Of a stretch of DNA of 5,632 nt, positions 1 through 5,479 are shown piece by piece. Each line of letters opens with the position of its first letter. Position 1 is the first letter of the stretch. The position numbers and the translations under genes are program-made. A model generated the notes under the pieces. The model saw only the letters and a list, made by a program, of their open reading frames with translations. It searched no databases and was not told the origin of the DNA. This DNA comes from Lachnospiraceae bacterium (GTDB taxonomy: Bacteria > Bacillota > Clostridia > Lachnospirales > Lachnospiraceae): NCBI GenBank assembly GCA_021199395.1, contig JAJQIE010000350.1, positions 1 through 5,632 on the forward strand. The letters are read 5' to 3'.

Positions 1-27
1 GCAATACCTTCTTAATCTAAAATCCTT

Positions 28-40
28 GTGAGCAGCTCAC
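28..40. repeat. 13-bp palindrome at the predicted start of the outgoing transcript
   Basis: GTGAG (28-32) and CTCAC (36-40) form perfect 5-bp arms around a 3-nt centre. Outer arms AATCT (14-18) and AGATT (46-50), with short A/T runs inside them, could extend the pairing with bulges. The palindrome lies immediately downstream of the minus-strand TATAAT at 48-53, over or just after the expected transcription start. It could be an operator or a 5' mRNA hairpin. It could also be a weak terminator for copA, but no clean T-run follows it on the minus strand (AAGGATTTT follows), so I favour a regulatory role. Inference only. Confidence 0.35.
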
Positions 41-47
41 TTTTCAG

Positions 48-76
48 ATTATATCCGGTTTTACATTTTCAGGCAA
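48..76 (-). promoter_or_regulatory. Sigma-A-type promoter reading out of the left edge
   Basis: On the minus strand TTGCCT (71-76; 4 of 6 matches to TTGACA) is followed after exactly 17 nt by a perfect TATAAT (48-53). It lies 17-45 nt downstream of the copA stop codon and points towards base 1, so it should drive a gene beginning beyond the window. The predicted start site is near 41, where a palindrome lies. The A+T-rich context makes a chance match possible, but the exact -10 and ideal spacing favour a real promoter. Confidence 0.5.
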
Positions 77-92
77 GACAATACACAATATT

Positions 93-2858
93 TTAGAATT
101 TATTCCAGAATCCCTTCTTTTCCTGCTCTCCGGTCGTGATAGAGCCGACCTTATATCCGGTCTCCTCTACCGTTGCTCTCAGCTTCGCCTCATCCAGTGC
201 TGTATCTGAGAGAATCTCCGTAATGCCCTTGCTGTGATTTGACGTCACCTTCTGTACGTCAAATGCCTTTCGGATCGCGTCGTTCACATGCGCCTCGCAG
301 TGTCCGCACATCATTCCCTCTACCTGCATTGTCGTCTTTACCATTTCTTTTTCCATCCTTTCCTTTTCCTGGTCGCCCCGGACAGGATCCTTTTCCATGT
401 CCCCGGCTGTCTGGTTTTCAGTTTCCTTCTTTATTGAAATATTTACAGTTACCGGTTTTATTTTTCTGTCCCGCCCTGCATCGCGCAGTGGAAACAGGTT
501 CAGGCGCAGCGCGTTCGATACCACGCAAAAGCTGGACAGGCTCATTGCTGCCGCTCCAAACATCGGATTCAGCTTCCAGCCGAAAACCGGGATCCACACG
601 CCTGCCGCAAGCGGAATACCTATGACATTGTAAAAGAAAGCCCAGAACAGATTCTGATGGATGTTGCGGAGCGTCGCGCGGCTGAGCCGGATTGCGGCCG
701 GAACGTCGCTGAGCCTGCTTTTCATCAGCACCACGTCCGCAGCGTCGATCGCAATATCCGTACCCGCCCCGATGGCTATGCCGATATCCGCCCTTGTAAG
801 CGCCGGCGCGTCGTTCATGCCATCTCCGACCATCGCGACCTTTACTTCCGGAGCATGTTTTTTCTGTACAAAGGAAGCAAATCCTTTCCTGGGTTCCAAA
901 TCAGGCGCAGCGCTCTCCTTCAGCTGGCGGATGACGTTTTCCTTCCCGTCCGGAAGCACGCCTGCAATCACCTCATCGACGCCAGCCTGAGCTCCGATCG
1001 CCTTTGCCGTGCGCTCGTTATCGCCGGTCAGCATCACAACACGAATACCCATATTCTGCAGCTCCTTCACTGCCTGCGGGCTGTCCTCCTTCATTACATC
1101 CGCTACAGCTATGATACCGAGCAGTTTTCCACCCTTCGTAAATAAAAGCGGTGTTTTCCCCTGATCGGCAAGGCTCTGAGCACGCGCCTCCATCCGGGGC
1201 GGAACCTGCGCTTTGCTTTTAATAAATTTCAGACTGCCGCCAAGGAGCCTTCCGCTGTTTTCATCCTTTTCCGAGCTGAGCACGGCAGAAAGGCCATTTC
1301 CCGGCAGAGCCTGAAAATCACAGACCCTGTCAGGGATCAGGTGATCCTCCTGGCCGCGAAGCAATATCGCCTTCGCAAGCGGATGCTCACTTTTTTGCTC
1401 CAGCGCGTAAGCACAGGATAAAAGCTCATGCTCTGTCACGCCATCCGCGGGACACAGATCGGTCACCTCAGGCTCGCCGCTGGTAATTGTCCCGGTCTTG
1501 TCCAGAGCGACAATCTGCACCTTGCCCGCTTCCTCCAGAGAAACAGCCGTCTTAAATAAGATACCGTTCTTTGCCCCCATCCCGTTGCCAACCATAATAG
1601 CTACCGGGGTAGCCAGGCCAAGCGCGCATGGACAGCTGATCACCAGTACGGATATACCCCTTGCCAGAGCAAAAGCGACCGTCTGCCCCGCCAGCAGCCA
1701 TACAACTGTGGTAATCACGGCAATCGTGATAACGACCGGGACAAACACGCCCGATACCTTATCCGCGATTTTGGCGATTGGCGCTTTTGTAGCCGCTGCG
1801 TCACTGACCATTTTTATAATCTGGGAGAGCGTCGTGTCCTCTCCGACCCTCGTCGCCTCACATCTGATAAATCCGGACTGGTTGACTGTAGCCGCAGATA
1901 CCGGATCCCCGACAGACTTGTCAACCGGAATGCTCTCTCCGGTAAGCGCCGCTTCATTTACCGCACTGTTTCCTTCCAGAATGACCCCGTCTACCGGGAT
2001 GTTTTCACCGGGACGAACCACAAACTGGTCGCCCTTTTGCACCTGGCCGATCGGAACCGTCTCCTCGACGCCGTCCCGCACCACTACGGCAGTCTCAGGC
2101 GCAAGCTTCATCAGGCTTTTGAGCGCGTCGGTCGTCTTTCCCTTCGACCTTGCTTCCAGCATTTTGCCGACCGTAATCAGCGTCAGTATCATCGCAGCCG
2201 ACTCAAAATAGAATTCATGCATATAGGTCATAACCGCTTCCATGTCGCCGTCTGCCTGCGCCCCTGTCATCATAAACAGGGCGTACACGCTCCACACAAA
2301 AGAAGCCATCGAGCCGAGCGCCACCAGTGTATCCATATTCGGAGAACGGTGCCAGAGGCTTTTAAATCCGCTGATAAAAAATTTCTGATTGATAACCATA
2401 ATGATACCGGCGAGCAGCAGCTGCACCAGACCCATCGCCACATGGTTGCCGTCAAACCATGCGGGCAGCGGCCAGCCCCACATCATATGTCCCATAGAGA
2501 CATACATCAGAACAATCAGAAATCCCACCGACGCGATCAGCCTGCGCCTGAGCACAGGCGTCTCATGATCCTCCAGAGCAGCCTCCTGCTCCGCAATGGA
2601 GGAAGAGACGGATTGCGAAGCCGAAGCTCCAGTGTCCGCGTTTTTTCCGCCGCCCTTTTGCGATGCGCCATATCCGGCATCCCGCACAGCGCGGATGATC
2701 GCATCCGGCGACGCCGTTCCCTCAACCCCCATTGAATTGGTCAGCAGGCTGACGGAGCATGAAGTCACACCCGGAACCTTTGAAACAGCCTTTTCCACCC
2801 TGGCGGAGCAGGCCGCACAGCTCATCCCCGTTACTGTGTATTGATCCATATCTGCCAT
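93..2858 (-). CDS. copA: Copper-exporting P1B-type ATPase CopA with N- and C-terminal HMA domains
   Basis: CopA couples ATP hydrolysis to export of Cu(I) across the cytoplasmic membrane. The 921 residues show an N-terminal HMA domain (about 4-65) with GMSCAAC (C14, C17); four membrane helices (about 106-231); the actuator-domain TGES (306-309); the transport-site CPC (409-411), which with Y743-N744 and the MSLSS motif (772-776) marks the Cu(I) class; the phosphorylated DKTGT (D453); the ATP-site HP (492-493) and GNG (520-522); TGDN (611-614); and GDGMND (678-683). After the last helix comes a charged linker (about 791-840) and a second HMA domain (about 842-905) with GMMCGHC (C851, C854), resembling the chaperone CopZ. 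All catalytic residues are present. Between K647 and K673 lies an insertion of about 26 residues not expected in this family. The gene follows csoR by 88 nt with no visible promoter or terminator between them, so co-transcription is inferred. A GGAGG lies only 2 nt before the first ATG, so M4 (2849) is an alternative start. Confidence 0.97.
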   Translation of the reverse strand: MADMDQYTVTGMSCAACSARVEKAVSKVPGVTSCSVSLLTNSMGVEGTASPDAIIRAVRDAGYGASQKGGGKNADTGASASQSVSSSIAEQEAALEDHETPVLRRRLIASVGFLIVLMYVSMGHMMWGWPLPAWFDGNHVAMGLVQLLLAGIIMVINQKFFISGFKSLWHRSPNMDTLVALGSMASFVWSVYALFMMTGAQADGDMEAVMTYMHEFYFESAAMILTLITVGKMLEARSKGKTTDALKSLMKLAPETAVVVRDGVEETVPIGQVQKGDQFVVRPGENIPVDGVILEGNSAVNEAALTGESIPVDKSVGDPVSAATVNQSGFIRCEATRVGEDTTLSQIIKMVSDAAATKAPIAKIADKVSGVFVPVVITIAVITTVVWLLAGQTVAFALARGISVLVISCPCALGLATPVAIMVGNGMGAKNGILFKTAVSLEEAGKVQIVALDKTGTITSGEPEVTDLCPADGVTEHELLSCAYALEQKSEHPLAKAILLRGQEDHLIPDRVCDFQALPGNGLSAVLSSEKDENSGRLLGGSLKFIKSKAQVPPRMEARAQSLADQGKTPLLFTKGGKLLGIIAVADVMKEDSPQAVKELQNMGIRVVMLTGDNERTAKAIGAQAGVDEVIAGVLPDGKENVIRQLKESAAPDLEPRKGFASFVQKKHAPEVKVAMVGDGMNDAPALTRADIGIAIGAGTDIAIDAADVVLMKSRLSDVPAAIRLSRATLRNIHQNLFWAFFYNVIGIPLAAGVWIPVFGWKLNPMFGAAAMSLSSFCVVSNALRLNLFPLRDAGRDRKIKPVTVNISIKKETENQTAGDMEKDPVRGDQEKERMEKEMVKTTMQVEGMMCGHCEAHVNDAIRKAFDVQKVTSNHSKGITEILSDTALDEAKLRATVEETGYKVGSITTGEQEKKGFWNKF
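839..920 (-). other. In-frame insertion within the CopA P domain
   Basis: In the usual CopA sequence, the stretch after VIRQLK runs almost directly into KVAMVGDG. Here about 26 residues (648-673, including [13 protein letters not shown]) intervene. The DNA is flanked by a short direct repeat CCTT (839-842 and 917-920), offset by 78 bp, and contains the inverted repeat AAAGGA (870-875) / TCCTTT (882-887). The family comparison is from memory, and a 4-bp direct repeat can easily arise by chance. The segment may be an old insertion or a lineage-specific loop. Confidence 0.4.
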
Positions 2859-2860
2859 TC

Positions 2861-2865
2861 CCTCC
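2861..2865 (-). promoter_or_regulatory. copA ribosome binding site
   Basis: GGAGG in the context AAAAAGGAGGGA lies 2 nt before ATG 2858 and 11 nt before ATG 2849 (residue M4). The first spacing is shorter and the second slightly longer than the usual 5-9 nt, so the true start is uncertain by three codons. The rest of the 88-nt csoR-copA gap shows no promoter, terminator or CsoR box. Confidence 0.6.
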
Positions 2866-2946
2866 TTTTTACAGATCCATAAGCCGACTGTGAGAGGCTC
2901 GGAACCTATCCCGTAGGACTGCCGTGCTTTCCCGCCCCTCGTCCCC

Positions 2947-3324
2947 TCATTTCATCAGCTTCTGGATCGTTGTGACGAGCTCATCCACCACCTCATCCTT
3001 TCCTTCGCGAATATCACGGACTACACAGGTATGGATGTGGCTGGACAAAAGCTCTTTGTTAAATGAATTCACCGCTGCGTTGACCGCAGCCGACTGAATC
3101 AGTATGTCATTGCAGTAAGCGTCCCGTTCCAGCATCCCACGGATCCCACGGATCTGCCCCTCAATGCGGTTCAGGCGGTTGATCAGCTTCCTGCGTTCCT
3201 CTTCGGAACGCTCTGTCTTTTTGCAGCAGCGACAGACTTCCTCCCCGCCTTTTTTAAGAATCTCATCCTCACTGATTCCACAATCTGTTTCTCTGTTATT
3301 TTCTCTTTCTTCCAAGTGATCCAT
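2947..3324 (-). CDS. csoR: CsoR-family copper-sensing transcriptional repressor
   Basis: This is a small all-helical DNA-binding repressor that binds Cu(I) and then leaves its operator. The 125 residues contain the family core from about 40 on ([16 protein letters not shown], 46-61). The Cu(I) ligands are C71, H96 and C100; the spacing (25 and 4) matches C36, H61 and C65 of Mycobacterium tuberculosis CsoR, and Y70 matches its second-shell Tyr. This Cys-His-Cys set argues for copper rather than the persulfide (CstR), formaldehyde (FrmR) or nickel (RcnR) branches. An N-terminal extension of about 40 residues carries extra cysteines C15, C31, C33 and C34 (CRCC) and may be flexible. The gene lies first in the unit with copA and directly downstream of a promoter bearing two CsoR-type boxes, so autoregulation is inferred. 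AGGAGG is only 1 nt from the ATG; TTG at 3315 (residue 4), 10 nt from it, is an alternative start. Confidence 0.95.
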   Translation of the reverse strand: MDHLEERENNRETDCGISEDEILKKGGEEVCRCCKKTERSEEERRKLINRLNRIEGQIRGIRGMLERDAYCNDILIQSAAVNAAVNSFNKELLSSHIHTCVVRDIREGKDEVVDELVTTIQKLMK

Positions 3325-3331
3325 ACCTCCT
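3325..3331 (-). promoter_or_regulatory. csoR ribosome binding site, unusually close to the ATG
   Basis: AGGAGGT abuts ATG 3324, leaving 1 nt between GGAGG and the start codon, too tight for normal initiation. The in-frame TTG at 3315 has 10 nt of spacing. The site is strong, but it leaves the choice between ATG (125 residues) and TTG (122 residues) open. Confidence 0.6.
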
Positions 3332-3380
3332 CTGGCTCCGATTGTTTTCAGGAAACGTCAAAATCGCCAAATTCTGAAGC

Positions 3381-3409
3381 ATTATGAGGAGTGGTTTTCT
3401 TCTCATAAT
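3381..3409. repeat. Hairpin in the 5' leader of csoR-copA
   Basis: ATTATGAG (3381-3388) and CTCATAAT (3402-3409) are perfect 8-bp inverted arms. A further AG/CT pair lies inside (3390-3391 with 3399-3400) after one mismatch. Outer AATTC (3370-3374) and GAATT (3413-3417) could extend the structure. It lies in the roughly 147-nt leader between the predicted start site near 3471 and csoR. No T-run follows on the minus strand, so it is not an intrinsic terminator. It could stabilise the mRNA or bind a regulator; function unknown. Confidence 0.4.
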
Positions 3410-3450
3410 TTTGAATTCCGGAAATCCGTCTGACATAAATGAAACGCAAA

Positions 3451-3467
3451 ATACCCCCGACAGGTAT
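3451..3467. promoter_or_regulatory. csoR operator: CsoR-type operator box 2 (downstream of the start site)
   Basis: ATACCCCCGACAGGTAT is a 17-bp imperfect palindrome with ATACC/GGTAT arms and a C-tract, the AT-flanked GC-tract design of CsoR operators. Its reverse complement matches box 1 at 16 of 17 positions. It begins about 4 nt after the predicted start site, so bound protein would block RNA polymerase at initiation. Assignment to CsoR rests on this resemblance and on the adjacent csoR gene. Confidence 0.8.
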
Positions 3468-3477
3468 CAGCAAAAGC

Positions 3478-3506
3478 ATAATATACCTGTTGGGGGTATT
3501 TGTCAA
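3478..3506 (-). promoter_or_regulatory. Promoter of the csoR-copA unit
   Basis: On the minus strand a perfect TTGACA (3501-3506) is followed by a 17-nt spacer and TATTAT (3478-3483; 5 of 6 matches to TATAAT). The start site is expected near 3470-3471. The spacer is occupied almost entirely by CsoR box 1, and box 2 lies just downstream of the start. This is the pattern of a strong promoter held off by a repressor. It begins 32 nt after the nth stop codon. Confidence 0.85.
3483..3499. promoter_or_regulatory. csoR operator: CsoR-type operator box 1 (promoter spacer)
   Basis: ATACCTGTTGGGGGTAT has the same ATACC/GGTAT-type arms and G-tract as box 2 but in the opposite orientation, 15 nt away. 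It fills the space between the -35 and -10 elements, so a bound repressor would prevent sigma-A RNA polymerase from engaging. One base differs from the reverse complement of box 2. Confidence 0.82.
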
Positions 3507-3537
3507 GTATCACAAAAGGAGCTTACCAGTTTTTATG

Positions 3538-4290
3538 TTACAGGTTATTTTTTCCCTGCTCTACTCCATTTTTCTCACAGATGTCTGCCAGACAGCAGCG
3601 TTCACAGTGCGGCTTTGTCCGCGCGGTGCAGACCTCGCGGCCATGATAGACCAGGCGGTGGCACAGGCTGTTTCCCTCTTCAGGTGGGATAATTTTCCAG
3701 AGCGCCATTTCTACTTTTTTCGGATCTTTGATTCCATCCACCAGTCCCATGCGGTTTGTCAGGCGGATACAATGGGTATCGGTCACGATCGCAGGCTTTC
3801 CAAATACGTCTCCCATAATCAGGTTCGCGCTTTTGCGTCCTACACCCGGCAGCTTCAAAAGCTCGTCAAAATCATCCGGCACCTTTCCGCCATAGGTATC
3901 CTTCAGAATGCGCATACAGGCGCTGATATCCCGCGCCTTGCTCTTTCCCAGACCGCAGGGTCTTACAATCGCCTCGATCTCCTCCGGCTCCGCAGCCGCG
4001 AGCGCATCCACATCCGGATATTTTTCATACAGCTTCTCTACCACTACATTCACTCTGGCGTCTGTACACTGCGCCGCGAGGCGGACACTGACCAGAAGCT
4101 TCCATGCCTGATCATTTTCCTGTCCCGATTCGCTTTGCGAGTCGAGGACGCGGGCCGTGCCATTGCGCGAAGCACAATTTTTCACGGCACGGCTATCATC
4201 CAATGTACAATCCGCATCCGGATATTCCTTCTTCAGCCGCTCAATAATCTGCAGCGCTAACTCCTTCTTTTGTTCCTCCGTCTTACCCAT
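3538..4290 (-). CDS. nth: Endonuclease III (DNA glycosylase/AP lyase) with an internal insertion
   Basis: Nth removes oxidised pyrimidines from DNA and nicks the resulting abasic site in base excision repair. Numbered from ATG 4290 (250 residues), it has SVRLAAQCTDARVN in the N-terminal helical domain, the helix-hairpin-helix LPGVGRK (147-153) ending in the catalytic lysine K153, the catalytic aspartate D171 in VTDTH (18 residues later, as K120/D138 in E. coli), and four [4Fe-4S] cysteines C221, C229, C232 and C238. The spacing C-x7-C-x2-C-x5-C has one more residue in the first gap than the E. coli C-x6-C. Residues about 33-60 form a 28-residue insertion between TLDD and QAWKLLV; without it the protein would be about 222 residues, near the usual size. 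ATG 4290 is preferred because an AGGAG precedes it by 9 nt and family similarity begins there; a TTG at 4353 would add 21 unlikely residues. No promoter of its own is evident. Confidence 0.95.
   Translation of the reverse strand: MGKTEEQKKELALQIIERLKKEYPDADCTLDDSRAVKNCASRNGTARVLDSQSESGQENDQAWKLLVSVRLAAQCTDARVNVVVEKLYEKYPDVDALAAAEPEEIEAIVRPCGLGKSKARDISACMRILKDTYGGKVPDDFDELLKLPGVGRKSANLIMGDVFGKPAIVTDTHCIRLTNRMGLVDGIKDPKKVEMALWKIIPPEEGNSLCHRLVYHGREVCTARTKPHCERCCLADICEKNGVEQGKNNL
4111..4199 (-). mobile_element. 84-bp palindrome-containing insert within nth, flanked by ATCAT direct repeats
   Basis: The 5-bp repeat ATCAT occurs at 4111-4115 and 4195-4199. Deleting one copy plus the intervening DNA removes exactly 84 bp (28 codons) and restores a normal Nth junction, TLDDQAWKLL. 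Inside are two inverted repeats: GCCGTGCC (4154-4161) / GGCACGGC (4186-4193), and CGATTCGC (4126-4133) / GCGAGTCG (4137-4144, one mismatch that is a G·U pair in RNA). This resembles small palindromic elements that insert in frame into genes, such as the RPE of Rickettsia. Too short to encode its own mobility functions. The identity is inferred from structure alone. Confidence 0.55.
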
Positions 4291-4299
4291 CGCCCTGTT

Positions 4300-4304
4300 C
4301 TCCT
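4300..4304 (-). promoter_or_regulatory. nth ribosome binding site
   Basis: AGGAG lies 9 nt upstream of ATG 4290, which decides in favour of this start over the TTG at 4353. Confidence 0.7.
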
Positions 4305-4355
4305 GCTTTATCCTTTCTCCAGCGTCTGAACCGCTCCCTGTTCTCACGGTCAATC

Positions 4356-4370
4356 CGCGGCTCCGCCGCG
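4356..4370. repeat. Short GC-rich palindrome upstream of nth
   Basis: CGCGGC (4356-4361) and GCCGCG (4365-4370) form a perfect 6-bp stem with a 3-nt loop in the gap between the permease and nth. No T-run follows on either strand, so it is not an intrinsic terminator. It could be a processing or stability hairpin, or chance. Confidence 0.3.
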
Positions 4371-4407
4371 CCTTATCATCTTAGGTCCACGTTCCACACG
4401 AATTCCG

Positions 4408-4435
4408 GAGGTCTGCTTCTGGGACCTCGTTTTTT
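4408..4435 (+). terminator. Terminator-like hairpin on the plus strand
   Basis: GAGGTC (4408-4413) and GACCTC (4423-4428) form a 6-bp stem with a 9-nt loop, followed on the plus strand by a G and six T residues (4430-4435). On the minus strand, where all genes lie, no T-run follows the stem, so it would not be an efficient terminator for the permease operon. It could stop antisense transcripts entering the permease gene, or act weakly in both directions. Confidence 0.35.
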
Positions 4436-4447
4436 CAGGATAAGGCT

Positions 4448-5479
4448 TTATCGCTGCCCTTTATCGTAAGGAATCCCCTCCGCCTTCGGCGCGCGCGATT
4501 TCTTAGATGTGAACGCAAGGACAACCATGGTAATCAGATAAGGCAGCATTCGATAAAAATTGGAGCTGAGTCCGATCTGAGCCAGCATATAGATCCCGTC
4601 CCCATTGATATCAATGCTCGCGTAGGAAGCCGCAATGCACTTAAAAAGGCCAAAGAGCAGCGCAGCACCGGCAATGTTGCCGGGCTTCCAGTTTCCAAAG
4701 ATCATTACGGCCAGGGCCAGAAATCCGAATCCCGCCACATCGCCATTTGCGGTACAGTTTGCTGTCGTCAGCGCGTAGACAAAACCGCCCATGCCGGCAA
4801 GCGCACCGGAAATGGTAGTTCCCGCATAGCGCATCCTGTAAACATTAATGCCCAGTGAATCCGCCGCCTGTGGATTTTCACCGCAGGAGCGAAGCCGGAG
4901 CCCGAAGCGTGTTTTATACAGCAATATTGCCAGAACAATGTACAGAATAATACAGATATATGTTGCCAGATAAACCTTATTGATAAAGATTTCACCCAAA
5001 ATGCCAATATCCGCCGTCCGGTCAAAGCCAAGCGTACTCTTTTTGATCATAAACCAGCTTGCCGCGTCGCCCTCCGCCATCTGAAGCGTACTCTGGTTCG
5101 CCAGGATACGGATCAGGAAAAGGACAAGAGCCGGAGCCATCAGGTTCAATGCGGTACCGCCGATCGTCTGGTCAGCTTTCAGATTGATTGCCGCAAAGGA
5201 GAGCAAAAGTGAAAAGATCGCCCCAAAAAGCGCCGCCACCAGAAGCGCCAGAATTTCAAAGCCCTGAAGCGCGATCCAGTTGCCGTTCGCTTTCGCCTCC
5301 GCAAACCATCCGGCCTGCTGTACCAGATTGACAAACAGTACACCGGTAAACGCGCCGAAGATCATAATACCTTCCAGCGCCAGATTGATAATACCGCTCC
5401 GCTCTGCAAACACACCGGCCAGAGCCACAATCATCAGTGGGATCGCATAGAGCAGGGTCTGCTGAATTACAAATGTCAT
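4448..5479 (-). CDS. ABC transporter permease, nucleoside/simple-sugar (NupQ/BmpD-like)
   Basis: This is an integral membrane subunit of an importer that takes up nucleosides (or possibly other simple sugars) with a BMP-family lipoprotein and an ATPase. The 343 residues are mostly hydrophobic, with about eight to ten membrane segments. Family hallmarks are ERSGIINLALEGIM (26-39) after the first helix and the cytoplasmic loop GENPQAADSLGI (200-211), which contacts the ATPase; both are typical of the BPD_transp_2 permeases such as Bacillus subtilis NupQ (YufQ). A hydrophilic tail begins at about 325. The start ATG overlaps the stop of the preceding permease by 4 nt (ATGA), implying translational coupling, and AAAGGAGG lies 9 nt upstream. 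It appears to be the last gene of its operon. Substrate is inferred from family only. Confidence 0.92.
   Translation of the reverse strand: MTFVIQQTLLYAIPLMIVALAGVFAERSGIINLALEGIMIFGAFTGVLFVNLVQQAGWFAEAKANGNWIALQGFEILALLVAALFGAIFSLLLSFAAINLKADQTIGGTALNLMAPALVLFLIRILANQSTLQMAEGDAASWFMIKKSTLGFDRTADIGILGEIFINKVYLATYICIILYIVLAILLYKTRFGLRLRSCGENPQAADSLGINVYRMRYAGTTISGALAGMGGFVYALTTANCTANGDVAGFGFLALAVMIFGNWKPGNIAGAALLFGLFKCIAASYASIDINGDGIYMLAQIGLSSNFYRMLPYLITMVVLAFTSKKSRAPKAEGIPYDKGQR

Noticed and set aside
28..50. Intrinsic terminator for copA
   Set aside because: A short stem is present, but on the minus strand it is followed by AAGGA rather than a T-run, and it lies at the start site of a better-supported promoter.
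239..2844. Several long plus-strand open frames opposite copA (for example 1498-2211 and 2037-2735)
   Set aside because: They lie antisense to a clearly conserved CopA frame, give low-complexity Ser/Thr/Pro- or Arg/His-rich translations and show no recognisable family. They are shadow frames.
2905..2917. Small palindrome CCTATCCCGTAGG in the csoR-copA gap as a possible second CsoR operator
   Set aside because: The arms are only 4 bp, it lacks the ATACC/GGTAT arms and the five-base C- or G-tract of the two real boxes, and no promoter elements flank it.
3439..4260. Plus-strand open frame of 273 codons opposite nth
   Set aside because: It is antisense to nth and runs through the csoR promoter and both operator boxes. 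Its translation shows no domain, and the length is explained by the codon bias of nth.
4291..4353. N-terminal extension of Nth from a TTG start
   Set aside because: The 21 added residues do not resemble the Nth family. ATG 4290 has an AGGAG at good spacing, whereas the TTG has a weaker upstream match.
3413..4409. Shared 10-mer GAATTCCGGA at 3413-3422 and 4400-4409
   Set aside because: The match does not extend beyond 10 bp and is partly palindromic, so chance is a sufficient explanation.
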